A stretch of 64,000 nucleotides of DNA from Chloroflexota bacterium. Lineage in GTDB: Bacteria; Chloroflexota; Anaerolineae; Anaerolineales; Anaerolineaceae. The position numbers and the translations under genes were made by a program. The notes under the pieces are model-generated. The model worked only from the letters and a program-made list of their open reading frames with translations. It was not told the DNA's origin and made no database searches. The stretch lies in NCBI GenBank assembly GCA_004347695.1, contig SLTK01000009.1, positions 506,328 through 570,327 on the forward strand, read 5' to 3'. Shown piece after piece: positions 55,119 to 64,000 of this stretch (position 1 is the stretch's first letter; the number at the start of each line of letters is the position of its first letter).

Positions 55119-56087
55119 TTAATCTAATTTCCTGGCCAGTTCAATCAAGCTTTCGTCTAATTTTTTAGGCTTGCCTACCACCTCTTCCAATGGGGTGGTT
55201 TTTATTGCGCTGTTCAACATACCAACCAAAACGCCATACTCGCCACGGGTAAGGGCATCAACCGCGCCAGCGCCTAAACGCGAAGCCAGAATCCGGTCAT
55301 AGGCCTGGGGAGAACCGCCGCGCTGTACATGTCCCAGGATGGTCACGCGCAGGTCAAAACCCAGCCGCTCGCGATGCTGCTTAAAATATTCGTCCAGCCC
55401 GGTGGCATTATATTTGGCTCCCTCGGCGACTACGACGATTGCGTGAGCCTTACCGCGCTCGTAGGCTTCGGTCAGCGTGGCGGCTATTTTCTCCGGGTCC
55501 ACATCCAGTTCGGGCAGGACCATTTCTTCCGCGCCGCCAGCGATGGCTGCCATCATCGCCAGGTATCCACAATTGCGGCCCATAACCTCCACCAAAAACG
55601 CGCGCTGGTGGGATGAGGCAGTGATTTTAAGGCGGTCGATGGCCTCCAGGGCAATATTCAGCGCCGTATCCACGCCAATGGTGATGTCGGATCCATACAG
55701 GTCGTTATCGATCGTAGAAGCGACGCCGACAACTGGGAAACCCAGCATATGCAAGGCATGCGCGCCGGTTTGAGAGCCGTTACCGCCAATAATGACCAGG
55801 CTTTCGATGTCATACCGGTTTAAATTGCGGATGGCTTTCAACTGCCCCGGGCGGGTTTTGAATTCCTGAGAACGGGCGCTGCCAAGAACAGTACCGCCGC
55901 GCTGCAATATGCCGCCAACCTCGCGCGCGCCAAGCGGAATTATTTTCCCGTCAATCAAACCTTCGTAGCCGTTGCGAACGCCGAATACCTCCCAGCCATT
56001 GGCAATCCCGGTGCGTACGACCGCCCGGATGGCGGCATTCATTCCGGGAGCGTCACCTCCGCTGGTTAATACGGCGATTTTCTTCAT
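55119..56087 (-). CDS. pfkA: 6-phosphofructokinase
   Basis: The 322-residue enzyme phosphorylates fructose-6-phosphate. It has LTSGGDAPGMNAAIR, IGGNGSQTGA, STIDNDLYGSD with the catalytic Asp127, MGRNCG and HVQRGGSP. Gly104 points to ATP as donor. Two positions differ from E. coli: Asp103 (metal site) is Asn, and Gly124 is Ser rather than Lys as in PPi enzymes. Donor preference is therefore not certain. The start is the ATG at 56087. It converges with prfB, 18 bases apart. Confidence 0.92.
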   Translation of the reverse strand: MKKIAVLTSGGDAPGMNAAIRAVVRTGIANGWEVFGVRNGYEGLIDGKIIPLGAREVGGILQRGGTVLGSARSQEFKTRPGQLKAIRNLNRYDIESLVIIGGNGSQTGAHALHMLGFPVVGVASTIDNDLYGSDITIGVDTALNIALEAIDRLKITASSHQRAFLVEVMGRNCGYLAMMAAIAGGAEEMVLPELDVDPEKIAATLTEAYERGKAHAIVVVAEGAKYNATGLDEYFKQHRERLGFDLRVTILGHVQRGGSPQAYDRILASRLGAGAVDALTRGEYGVLVGMLNSAIKTTPLEEVVGKPKKLDESLIELARKLD

Positions 56088-56401
56088 TTTCCCACCATCC
56101 TCTCAAGGTTGCTTCCGAAGATATGCGCGATTCTAACACGGTTTGGGACCAGATCCAGGCATGTCCATTCGTCATCAGGTCACCTGTAACATTGCAGTGA
56201 AAAATATTTATGACACTTGGGCTATCAACTTCTGGCTTAAAAGCAGTATGAACCCGCCTGTCCTTTTGATAGAATGGGCAGGTAAAAAATTTCATAATGG
56301 GTGAATCCCGCGAAATAACGCCTGGGTAATTTTTCGCTATAGACAATGCGTTGACATATTAGACATCTCAGGAAGACAACAAACTCAACCAAGGGAAAAT
56401 A
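56088..56401. other. Divergent intergenic region between pfkA and the dehydrogenase operon
   Basis: No gene is seen in these 314 bases. A TTGACA at about 56351 could be a -35 box for the plus-strand operon, but no good -10 follows. CAAGGGAAAATA precedes the ATG at 56402 as ribosome site. Confidence 0.45.
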
Positions 56402-58501
56402 ATGTCAGATTATCGCATCAGGCAACATCCCATCCTCCCCATTCCTGAACGAGAAGCCATCGAGTTTTACTGGCATGGAAAAAAATTAAACGCACTTGCT
56501 GGAGAGACCATTGCTTCAGCCTTATTCGCCAACGGCGAACGGATCTTTGGTCATCATCACAAAGACGGCTCCCCATTAGGCATATTTTGCGCTAACGGGC
56601 AATGCTCGCAATGCATGGTGCTGGCCGACGGGATGCCGGTCAAAGCCTGCATGGAGCTGGTCAAAGCCGGACAGCAAATTGAACCAGCAGACGGGTTACC
56701 CGAACTGCCGAAAGTCACGGATGCGCCTAAATTCAAGCCGATTATTGACCGCAAGGTACAGGTTTTGATCATCGGCGGCGGACCTGCCGGCTTATCCGCT
56801 GCCATTGAATTAGGACGGCGCGGCACACAGGTGCTGCTGGTGGATGATAAACACCGCCTGGGCGGCAAGCTGGTGCTGCAAACCCACCGTTTTTTTGGGT
56901 CAGCTAAAGCCGTTTACGCCGGCACTCGCGGCATCGACATTGCTACCCGGCTTGAAAAGGACTTGCGCGCGCACCCTTCGGTCGAAGTATGGCTTAACAG
57001 CACCTGCCTGGCCGTCTTCAGTGACAAAAAAGTGGGCATCCTGAAAGAAGGGCGCAATTACGCCGTGATCGAACCTGAAGTGTTGCTGGTAGCCTCCGGT
57101 GCAAGAGAGAAATTCCTGGCTTTTAACGGCAATGCCCTGCCCGGCGTTTACGGAGCAGGCGCTTTCCAAACCCTGGTCAATCGCGACCTGGTGCGCCCAG
57201 CCGAAAAGTTATTCATCGTTGGAGGCGGCAATGTTGGGCTGATTGCCGGCTACCATGCGCTCCAGGCAGATATCAAGGTAGTCGGGCTGGTCGAAGCGCT
57301 GCCGGAATGCGGCGGCTACAAAGTGCATAAGGATAAACTGGCCCGTATGGGTGTGCCGATTTACACCTCGCACACCATTTTAAGCGCAAATGGCGACGGA
57401 AAAGTTGAATCCGTCACGATTGCGCAGGTCGGCAGCGATTTTAAGCCGATCCCCGGCACTGAAAAATCCTTCGAGTGCGACAGCATCCTGATCGCTGTCG
57501 GTTTGGATCCGGTCAATGAGTTTTTCCTCAAAGCCAAACAGTATGGGCTGAATTGCTTCGTCGGGGGCGATGCAGAGGAAATCGCTGAAGCCTCGGCTGC
57601 CATTTTTTCGGGAAAAATTCGCGGTATGGAGATCGCCCGCGCTCTGGGCGTGGAGACGGCAGAAATCCCGGTCGAGTGGTACTGGACCAGCGAAATTCTC
57701 AAATCAAAGCCCGGCGACACCATTCCCGAGGAACTGCCCGAAATCGAAACAGGCGCCTTCCCTGTCTTCCATTGCACCCAGGAAATTCCCTGCGACCCGT
57801 GCACCGGGCTGTGCTCCCACGGGCTGATCTACATCGACCGCAAGGATATTCGCCAGGTTCCTACTTTTCTGGGAGACAGCTACTGTTGTGAGGCCTGCGA
57901 AAAGTGTGTGGCAGGCTGTCCCGGGCTAGCGATCACCCTGGTCAATTATCGTGAGAACCCGGAATCGCCGGTGGTCTCGATCCCATATGAATTTACACGC
58001 CAAACGATCAAGGTCAACGACCGCGTCAGCGTTTTGGACACCAGGGGCAACGAACTCGGGCAGGTGGATGTGCTTTCTGTGCACGCCATTGAGAACAACG
58101 ACCGTACCTTAGTCGTAGAGGTAAACGCTCCGCACGAAATCGCTCAGCAGATTGCCGGTATCAAGGTACAGGATGAAAACGTCACCCACCCGCTTGACCA
58201 TTATGTGGCCCATATCGAGGATGACACCGTCGTGTGCCGCTGCGAGCATGTGACCGCCGGAGAAGTTCGCACGCTCATCCGCGCCGGCTACCGGGACATG
58301 AACGAGATCAAGACTATATCCCGCGCCGGCATGGGCGCCTGCGGCGGCAAGACCTGCGTCAGCTTGATCCTCCGGTTGTTCAGAGAGGAAGGCATCACCC
58401 GCGAGGAAATTACCGAGTATTCGAAGCGGCCGGTTTTTATAGAGGTGCCGCTTGGCATTTTAGCAGGAGCCAACGGACAGGAGAGCAACGTCCATGATTA
58501 A
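56402..58501 (+). CDS. Multidomain FAD/Fe-S amino-acid or amine dehydrogenase subunit (HcnAB/SoxA-like)
   Basis: Four modules are visible in 699 residues. An N-terminal [2Fe-2S] ferredoxin-like domain has CANGQCSQC and a later Cys. An FAD/NAD domain has VLIIGGGPAGLSAAIELG and IVGGGNVGLIAG. A cysteine-rich ferredoxin-like insert has CTQEIPCDPCTGLC and CCEACEKCVAGCP. A C-terminal BFD-like [2Fe-2S] domain has VCRCEHVTAGEVRTLI. This is the alpha-type subunit of proline, sarcosine or hydrogen-cyanide-synthase-like dehydrogenases, which pass electrons from the partner DAO subunit. It overlaps that partner by eight bases. The substrate is unknown. Confidence 0.88.
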   Translation: MSDYRIRQHPILPIPEREAIEFYWHGKKLNALAGETIASALFANGERIFGHHHKDGSPLGIFCANGQCSQCMVLADGMPVKACMELVKAGQQIEPADGLPELPKVTDAPKFKPIIDRKVQVLIIGGGPAGLSAAIELGRRGTQVLLVDDKHRLGGKLVLQTHRFFGSAKAVYAGTRGIDIATRLEKDLRAHPSVEVWLNSTCLAVFSDKKVGILKEGRNYAVIEPEVLLVASGAREKFLAFNGNALPGVYGAGAFQTLVNRDLVRPAEKLFIVGGGNVGLIAGYHALQADIKVVGLVEALPECGGYKVHKDKLARMGVPIYTSHTILSANGDGKVESVTIAQVGSDFKPIPGTEKSFECDSILIAVGLDPVNEFFLKAKQYGLNCFVGGDAEEIAEASAAIFSGKIRGMEIARALGVETAEIPVEWYWTSEILKSKPGDTIPEELPEIETGAFPVFHCTQEIPCDPCTGLCSHGLIYIDRKDIRQVPTFLGDSYCCEACEKCVAGCPGLAITLVNYRENPESPVVSIPYEFTRQTIKVNDRVSVLDTRGNELGQVDVLSVHAIENNDRTLVVEVNAPHEIAQQIAGIKVQDENVTHPLDHYVAHIEDDTVVCRCEHVTAGEVRTLIRAGYRDMNEIKTISRAGMGACGGKTCVSLILRLFREEGITREEITEYSKRPVFIEVPLGILAGANGQESNVHD

Positions 58502-59660
58502 TCCATCCCAGCCCCATTATGATGTGGTGGTCATCGGCGCCGGCTCAATCGGAGCTCCGGCTGCGTTTTACCTGGCACAGGCTGGCTACCGCGTGCTGGT
58601 TCTTGACGGCGCTGCCAGCGTTGGCCAAACCTCCAACAAACGCGCCATTGGTGGTATTCGCGCCACCCATTCCGACCCAGCCAAAATCCGGTTGTCTTTA
58701 CGCAGCATCGAAATTTTCTCCACCTGGAAAGAACAGTATGGGGATGACATCGAATGGTCAGAAGGCGGTTATGTCTTTGTTGCGCGCGGTGAACGTGAAG
58801 AGAAAACCCTCAAAAACCTGCTCGTCACCCAGAAATCCTTCGGCCTGAACATCGATTGGCTGGATCAAAAACAGCTACTGCAAGTGGTTCCGGACTTGAA
58901 CCCGGCTGAAGTGGTAGGCGGAACCTTTTCACCTGAAGACGGCAACGCTTCGCCGTTGTTGGCTGTTCATGCCTTTTACGCTCATGCGATTGAATATGGC
59001 GCGGAATTCAAATTCAATGAGCGCGTTCAGGAAATCATCGTCCGCGGCGGAAAAGTGGTTGGGGTCAGGACGGACCGTGGTGAATACGGTACAGACGTGG
59101 TGGTGAACGCTGCCGGCGCATTTGCCGGTGAAATGGCGCGATTGGCGGGTTTGGACGTGCCAGTCCGACCCGATTCACATGAGGCTGCCATCACGGAAGC
59201 AGTGGCCCCTTTCCTCAAGCCGATGATCGTGGATATCCAGCCCGGACCAGGGTCGGCAAATTATTACTTTTATCAGCATCTAACCGGTCAGATCATCTTT
59301 TGCATCACCCCATCGCCAAATATCTGGGGATATGACACGGAAGAAACCAGCAGCTTCCTGCCAATGGTTGCTCGCCGCATGGTTGACCTGATGCCTCGGC
59401 TCAAGAACATCCGCGTACGTCGCACCTGGCGTGGTCTCTATCCAATGACACCCGACGGCGCGCCTATTATTGGCTATGCAAAAGAGATCGAGGGATATTT
59501 GTATGCGGTTGGCATGTGCGGTCAGGGATTCATGCTCGGCCCGGGCGTAGGTGAACTGGTTACCCGGATTGTTTCCGGTCAGTTGTACGACACAGACGCA
59601 GAAATCCTCGACATTTTATCGCCCTACCGCCAGTTTGCCGGACAAGAGTTGTTGAAATAG
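58494..59660 (+). CDS. FAD-dependent amino-acid/amine oxidoreductase (DAO family, catalytic partner)
   Basis: The 388-residue protein has the FAD motif VVVIGAGSIGAPAAFYLAQ and the DAO C-terminal GAPIIGYAKEIEGYLYAVGMCGQGFMLGPGVGE. This fits sarcosine oxidase beta, proline dehydrogenase beta and HcnC relatives. Together with the upstream subunit it should form a heteromeric dehydrogenase. The N-methyl or amino-acid substrate cannot be read from sequence. The eight-base overlap indicates translational coupling. Confidence 0.88.
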   Translation: MINPSQPHYDVVVIGAGSIGAPAAFYLAQAGYRVLVLDGAASVGQTSNKRAIGGIRATHSDPAKIRLSLRSIEIFSTWKEQYGDDIEWSEGGYVFVARGEREEKTLKNLLVTQKSFGLNIDWLDQKQLLQVVPDLNPAEVVGGTFSPEDGNASPLLAVHAFYAHAIEYGAEFKFNERVQEIIVRGGKVVGVRTDRGEYGTDVVVNAAGAFAGEMARLAGLDVPVRPDSHEAAITEAVAPFLKPMIVDIQPGPGSANYYFYQHLTGQIIFCITPSPNIWGYDTEETSSFLPMVARRMVDLMPRLKNIRVRRTWRGLYPMTPDGAPIIGYAKEIEGYLYAVGMCGQGFMLGPGVGELVTRIVSGQLYDTDAEILDILSPYRQFAGQELLK

Positions 59661-59952
59661 TGTGCGTTCCGACCGTGAACGCTCCAAAACCACAGCCGTG
59701 TAAGCTGCACAGTTTACCCTACTTGCAAGCCGGTGCGTTCGACCCGCCTGATTCAAATCAGGATTCCTTTGTTCCACCAACAAAATTGATTGCTCGGTCG
59801 AACAGCACCCTACCGCTCAACGTAGATTGCTTCATTTCGCTTCGCTTCATTCGCAATGACGGTAAATTGGATATCGTCAGGGAATCTTGGTATAATTTTC
59901 CGCTGCTGTGAACACGCTCAAAACATTCTCAACTCGCGGCACGGGAAGAATT
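59661..59952. other. Intergenic region with a GAAGCG-type repeat and a -10 box
   Basis: The 83-residue ORF in the track here is not credible. The stretch 59824-59860 (ATTGCTTCATTTCGCTTCGC and on to CGCAATGAC) is an imperfect copy of a common dispersed intergenic repeat. TATAAT at 59891-59896 is a likely -10 for the HAD gene. Confidence 0.55.
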
Positions 59953-60633
59953 ATGGGTTTGATTAAAGGTTTGATATTTGACTTCGATGGCTTGATCCTG
60001 GATACCGAGGAGCCGTCATTCAGCGCCTGGGCGCAAATTTATACCGACTATGGCGTCGAACTCGACCTCAATCGCTGGGCAGGTTGCCTTGGCTCATCCG
60101 AGGCAGGATTTAACCCGGTTGCATATCTGCAAGGGATGCTCAACCAGGCAGTGGACGAGGAGATGCTGCGCAATACTGCCCGCATTAACACCGACCGCGC
60201 CATCCTCGAACTGAAACCCCTGCCGGGAATCCTAACCACACTGATTACCGCCAGCCAGATGGGTCTCAAAATGGCGGTTGCATCCAGTTCCCCACGCTCG
60301 TGGGTTGCCGGTCATCTGAAACGGCTCGACCTGTACCGCTTCTTTAACTTTGTCGTCTGCATGGAAGATGTGCCAGAGGTCAAGCCTGCGCCTGACCTGT
60401 TCCAGGCAGCTTTGTTTGGTCTGGGCTTGAGGTCGTCGGAAGCTATCGTCTTCGAAGATTCTCCCAACGGTATTACTGCCGCCCGCCGCGCCGGGATTTT
60501 CACCGTGGCCATCCCCAACCTGGTCAGCAGCCGGTTGGATACCTCACACGCCAGCCTGGTGCTGCCGCGCATTGACGCTATCTCGTTACCCGAGCTGCTG
60601 CATACAGCCGAGACTGTTGAAGTGTCTGCATAA
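59953..60633 (+). CDS. HAD hydrolase, beta-phosphoglucomutase-like
   Basis: The protein has motif I LIFDFDGLILDTEEPSFSAW, a helical cap, motif II VASSSPRSWV, the lysine region PEVKPAPDLFQAAL and the acidic motif VFEDSPNGITAARRAG. This pattern is that of the phosphoglycolate phosphatase/beta-phosphoglucomutase branch. The ORF track starts at a GTG at 59908. I prefer the ATG at 59953 with GGGAAG upstream, giving 226 residues. The sugar-phosphate substrate is unknown. Confidence 0.87.
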   Translation: MGLIKGLIFDFDGLILDTEEPSFSAWAQIYTDYGVELDLNRWAGCLGSSEAGFNPVAYLQGMLNQAVDEEMLRNTARINTDRAILELKPLPGILTTLITASQMGLKMAVASSSPRSWVAGHLKRLDLYRFFNFVVCMEDVPEVKPAPDLFQAALFGLGLRSSEAIVFEDSPNGITAARRAGIFTVAIPNLVSSRLDTSHASLVLPRIDAISLPELLHTAETVEVSA

Positions 60634-60685
60634 GGTGCAGGCGTCCGGATAATTAGGGGGGAGCATATTTCTATACTGGTCGCTC

Positions 60686-60713
60686 TTGAATCTGGAATAA
60701 AGGGCGATATACT
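60686..60713 (+). promoter_or_regulatory. Promoter of the relA/spoT gene
   Basis: TTGAAT (60686-60691) and TATACT (60708-60713) are separated by 16 bases. The predicted start near 60720 leaves about 56 bases of leader. Confidence 0.6.
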
Positions 60714-60775
60714 ATCCCTATTCAGTTCACGGCTAAAGTTAGACGGTCAGTAAGCGCTATACAGGTAAAAGTGGC

Positions 60776-62980
60776 ATGCAAATCGCTAGTCTGATGGAAA
60801 TCCTTCCCCAGAATTTCAGCGTCGTTGACCGGGAAATGGTCATGCGAGCATACAACTTTGCCGATGAAATGCATGCCGGGCAAAAACGCGTCTCCGGCGA
60901 GCCGTATGTGAGCCATTGCGTCGCAGTTGCCGGTATTCTGGCTGAGATGCAAGTCACCCCGACCATCGTTATTGCGGCATTGCTGCACGATACGGTAGAA
61001 GACACCCGCGCCACGCCGGCCGACATCCAAAAAGCGTTTGGCGATGAGGTCGCGAAACTGGTCGAAGGCGTTACCAAGCTGACCAATCTGCCGCGCGTCA
61101 GCCGCGGCGACCAACATAACGGCAGCGCTGCCTCCGCCGATGATCCGCCCGAAGAATTACCGCCAATGGCGGCTAAAATGAAGCGCCGCGATCTGGCCAA
61201 TGAAACACTGCGGAAAGTGTTCCTTGCCATGGGTGATGATATTCGCGTGGTGTTGATCAAACTTGCGGACCGGCTGCATAACATGCGCACCCTGGGGTAC
61301 ATGTCTGAAGCCAAACGCCAGCGAATTGCCCAGGAAACAATGGATATCTTCGCTCCCCTGGCTAACCGATTGGGTATCTGGCAAATCAAATGGGAACTGG
61401 AAGACCTGGCATTCCGCTACCTCAACCCGGAAAAGTACCGGGAAATCGCGGAAAACCTGGCCGAGCGCCGCCAGGATCGCGAAGGGATGATCCAGAAGAT
61501 CATCGATAACCTGCAGGCGGTGCTGGCGCGTAACGAGATCAAAGCTGAAATATCCGGCCGACCCAAGCACATCTATTCCATCTATAAGAAGATGGTCGAG
61601 AAGGGAAAGCCCTTCGAGATGGTGCGCGACCTGCGCGCGTTTCGCTGCATCGTCAATGACATTCCCGCGTGTTACGCCGCTCTGGGAGTGATCCACACAA
61701 CCTGGCGGCCCATTCCGCAAGAATTCGACGATTACATTGCCGCGCCAAAAGACAACTTTTATCAGTCGCTGCACACTGCTGTGATTTATGACGATGGTAA
61801 GCCGCTGGAAGTACAAATCCGCACGGTCGAGATGCACCAGAATGCAGAATTTGGTATTGCTGCTCACTGGCGCTACAAAGAACGCGGGCACCGCGATGAG
61901 CTGTACGAACAACGCATAAACTGGTTCCGGCGCATCATGGAATGGCGGCAGGAAATCGAGGATGCACAGGAATTTGTCGACTCGATGAAGAGCGACGTCT
62001 TCCAGGACCGGGTTTATGTTTTCACCCCACGCGGCGATATCATCGACATGCCGGCTGGTTCCACACCCATCGACTTTGCTTACCATGTCCACACCGAAAT
62101 TGGCAACCGTTGTCGGGGCGCTAAAGTGAACGGCAAGCTGGTCACATTGGATTACGAGCTCAAGACAGGTGACCAGGTTGAAATTTTAGCCGCCAAACAG
62201 GGCGGCCCCAGCCGCGATTGGCTCAACCCGTCGCTGGGCCTGGTGAAAACCCAGCGCGCCCGCTCCAAAATCCGCGCCTGGTTCAAGCGCCAGGACCGCG
62301 ACCTGAACCTGGTGCAGGGAAAGGCCATGCTCGAGAAAGAATTGCGCCGCCTGGGAATGAACGATTTTGCAGTCGAGACGTTAGCCAAGGATTTTGAATT
62401 CCGTTCGCTTGACGATCTTTACGTTGCCATCGGCACGGGCGACGTCGGGCTTGGGCGCATTGTCAACCGGTTGATCGAAGATGCAGCGCCAAAAGACCTG
62501 GCGCTCTTCCCGCTTACCCCGCGCGAAGCCAAACCCGGAGACGGCGGTGTAACCGTTCTCGGCTTGAAAGGGCTGCTGACCACCATGGCGCGCTGCTGCA
62601 ACCCGGCCCCCGGGGATCCCATCGTAGGATACATTACCCGCGGGCGCGGCGCCACCATCCACCGCCAGGACTGCCCGAATATCCTGCGCATGAAGGACCG
62701 CGAGCGGATGATCAAGGTCACCTGGGGCGAGGCGCATCAAGTTTATCCGGTATCCGTGGCCATCAAAGCTTATGATCGGGCAGGATTGATGAACGATATC
62801 TCATTGATTATTGGCAACGAGAACGTCAACCTGATCGACATCGACATTAAGGTTGCCCAGAATCTGGCGTCCATACTTATGGTGCTGGAGGTGAGCGATA
62901 TTTCACAACTAAGCCGGGTGCTGAGCCGCATCGAGAACCTTCCAAATGTAATGGAAGCCCATCGTCAACACCCTGGTTGA
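60776..62980 (+). CDS. RelA/SpoT-type (p)ppGpp synthetase/hydrolase
   Basis: The 734-residue bifunctional RSH protein has an HD hydrolase domain ([31 protein letters not shown]) and a synthetase domain ([48 protein letters not shown]). A TGS domain ([24 protein letters not shown]), a Cys-rich segment ([13 protein letters not shown]) and a C-terminal ACT domain follow. All hydrolase ligands remain, so both making and removing (p)ppGpp is plausible. An insert of about 30 residues ([18 protein letters not shown] and on) lies in the HD domain. moeA follows after seven bases. Confidence 0.95.
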   Translation: MQIASLMEILPQNFSVVDREMVMRAYNFADEMHAGQKRVSGEPYVSHCVAVAGILAEMQVTPTIVIAALLHDTVEDTRATPADIQKAFGDEVAKLVEGVTKLTNLPRVSRGDQHNGSAASADDPPEELPPMAAKMKRRDLANETLRKVFLAMGDDIRVVLIKLADRLHNMRTLGYMSEAKRQRIAQETMDIFAPLANRLGIWQIKWELEDLAFRYLNPEKYREIAENLAERRQDREGMIQKIIDNLQAVLARNEIKAEISGRPKHIYSIYKKMVEKGKPFEMVRDLRAFRCIVNDIPACYAALGVIHTTWRPIPQEFDDYIAAPKDNFYQSLHTAVIYDDGKPLEVQIRTVEMHQNAEFGIAAHWRYKERGHRDELYEQRINWFRRIMEWRQEIEDAQEFVDSMKSDVFQDRVYVFTPRGDIIDMPAGSTPIDFAYHVHTEIGNRCRGAKVNGKLVTLDYELKTGDQVEILAAKQGGPSRDWLNPSLGLVKTQRARSKIRAWFKRQDRDLNLVQGKAMLEKELRRLGMNDFAVETLAKDFEFRSLDDLYVAIGTGDVGLGRIVNRLIEDAAPKDLALFPLTPREAKPGDGGVTVLGLKGLLTTMARCCNPAPGDPIVGYITRGRGATIHRQDCPNILRMKDRERMIKVTWGEAHQVYPVSVAIKAYDRAGLMNDISLIIGNENVNLIDIDIKVAQNLASILMVLEVSDISQLSRVLSRIENLPNVMEAHRQHPG

Positions 62981-62987
62981 GGTATTC

Positions 62988-64000
62988 ATGTCTGATTCCC
63001 CGTTAATGCCTGCCAAAGAAGCTCTCAATCGCATACTGGCGGATTTCGCACCGCTCACTTCAGAACCGGTCGAACTGTTGAATGCACACGGCCGCGTCCT
63101 GGCCGAGGACATTCGCGCCGAATTTGACCTACCGCCTTTTGACAATTCCAGCATGGATGGCTTCGCCCTGCATGCCGCTGACCGCCCGGCGCAAACCAGG
63201 GGCGAGCCGGTGACGGTCAGGGTGATCGGCGACATCCCGGCCGGCGTTCAGCCGTCGCTCACCCTTCATCCCGGTCAGGCCGCCCGCATTATGACCGGAG
63301 CTCCCCTGCCCACAGGCGCGGATTGCGTTGCTCCGGTCGAGGATACCGATTTTCCTTACCGCGAGTCGCGCGAGCTACCGGATGCGGTGCGCGTCATGCG
63401 TTTTCCGTCCGCTGGCGCCAACATCCGGCCGCGCGGCCAGGATACGGCTGCCGGTGAGCTTTTGTTATCTGCCGGGCAATTGCTGCATCCGCCGGCTGTT
63501 GCACTGCTGGCTTCGCTGGGACATGCCGACATACTTGTCCAACGCCGGCCGCGAGTAGCCATCTTATCCACCGGCGACGAACTGGTCAAACCGGGTACAC
63601 CGCTTCGATCCGGCAAGATTTACGAATCCAACAGCCTGCTGATCGGCGGGCTGGCAGCTCAAGCCGGCGCAATCCCGCTGCAGCTTGGCATTGCGGTTGA
63701 CCAGCCGGAAATCATCCGCGACAAGCTGGATCAGGCCATCGCCGCTGGCGCCGACCTGATCTTAACCTCCGCCGGGGTCAGCGTGGGCGTGCATGATTAC
63801 GTCCGGCAGGTGATCGAAGAGAACGGGCGGCTTGACCTGTGGCGGGTGAACATGCGCCCCGGAAAACCGCTGGCTTACGGCCGTTACAAAAACACCCCCG
63901 TCATTGGGCTGCCCGGCAACCCGGTATCCGCTTTTGTCGGGTTTATGGTCTTTGTCGTCCCGGTGATCCAATGCCTGCTTGGATTGCCCGATTCACCGCG
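62988..64000 (+). CDS. moeA: Molybdopterin molybdenumtransferase, truncated by the window edge
   Basis: This gene has no stop in the window and is absent from the ORF track. I translated it from ATG 62988 ([17 protein letters not shown]). It shows [18 protein letters not shown], a GDIPAG turn, [15 protein letters not shown] and [14 protein letters not shown], all typical of MoeA. MoeA inserts molybdate into adenylylated molybdopterin in the last step of cofactor synthesis. It lies seven bases after the RSH gene. Its presence fits the nitrate reductase and the tungstate/molybdate importer. At least 337 codons are present. Confidence 0.95.
   Translation, partial: MSDSPLMPAKEALNRILADFAPLTSEPVELLNAHGRVLAEDIRAEFDLPPFDNSSMDGFALHAADRPAQTRGEPVTVRVIGDIPAGVQPSLTLHPGQAARIMTGAPLPTGADCVAPVEDTDFPYRESRELPDAVRVMRFPSAGANIRPRGQDTAAGELLLSAGQLLHPPAVALLASLGHADILVQRRPRVAILSTGDELVKPGTPLRSGKIYESNSLLIGGLAAQAGAIPLQLGIAVDQPEIIRDKLDQAIAAGADLILTSAGVSVGVHDYVRQVIEENGRLDLWRVNMRPGKPLAYGRYKNTPVIGLPGNPVSAFVGFMVFVVPVIQCLLGLPDSP

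Noticed and set aside
59660-59911. Plus-strand ORF of 83 residues after the DAO gene
   Set aside because: It has no ribosome site, lies over a dispersed repeat and a -10 box, and has no family resemblance.

Overview
The window is a chromosomal segment of a free-living bacterium. It is moderately GC-rich in coding DNA, densely packed, and shows no phage, transposase or CRISPR array. Gene content points to a member of the Chloroflexota, probably Anaerolineae-like, but this is an inference without a database search. The hints are a Thermus-style narC-G-H-J-I operon, an ADP-forming acyl-CoA synthetase, an ANKH-like exporter, TPR/zinc-ribbon proteins of a Chloroflexi style, strong TATAAT -10 boxes with poor -35 boxes, and several apparently leaderless genes.

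Layout. 1-8.0 kb: minus-strand nitrate respiration operon (di-haem cytochrome c, NarG, NarH, NarJ, NarI, then a truncated DUF1360 membrane protein). It is preceded by a -35-less promoter with an FNR/CRP-like palindrome at about -41. 8.2-12.4 kb: an orphan corrinoid protein (minus), aconitase (plus), and a hairpin-rich convergent spacer with a 42-bp perfect palindrome. 12.4-14.9 kb: a tungstate/molybdate ABC importer, which fits the molybdopterin enzyme NarG and the moeA gene at the far end. 14.9-26.8 kb: a lipoprotein peptidase-like protein, Dus, a zinc-ribbon protein, an S9 peptidase, adenosine deaminase, an ANKH-like transporter, a glycerophosphodiesterase, a YdcF protein, a TspO-like protein, phosphoglycerate mutase and a fatty-acid-hydroxylase-type protein. 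26.9-37.4 kb: a short DnaE polymerase, small membrane proteins, YigZ, a Nudix-YciI fusion, a glycosyltransferase-like protein, a PP2C/SpoIIE-type phosphatase, a methyltransferase and a radical SAM HhH protein. 37.4-37.7 kb: tRNA-Pro(GGG) with two tandem truncated copies of its 3' end.

37.8-47.3 kb: secD-secF, an SDR dehydrogenase of the L-threonine dehydrogenase type, htpG overlapping a glycerate/glyoxylate dehydrogenase, and an ADP-forming acyl-CoA synthetase behind a long leader. 47.3-48.3 kb is an AT-rich patch with a hypothetical exported protein. 48.3-56.1 kb is a housekeeping run: tRNA-Leu(TAG), trigger factor, clpP, HAD phosphatase, rlmN, ftsY, prfB with an intact programmed +1 frameshift, and pfkA. 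56.4-59.7 kb: a two-gene FAD/Fe-S amine or amino-acid dehydrogenase operon. 59.9-64.0 kb: a HAD hydrolase, a RelA/SpoT homologue and a truncated moeA.

How the genes work together. Tungstate/molybdate uptake and MoeA feed the molybdenum cofactor of NarG. NarJ, NarI and the di-haem cytochrome complete a membrane nitrate reductase. Trigger factor, ClpP, HtpG, SecDF and FtsY cover protein folding, turnover and export. Several convergent gene pairs share their stop codons and leave no room for separate terminators. I see no coherent unknown defence or mobile system. The most unusual signals are the tRNA-Pro tandem scar, the palindrome cluster after acnA, the symmetric divergent -10 box, the leaderless starts and the frameshifted prfB.
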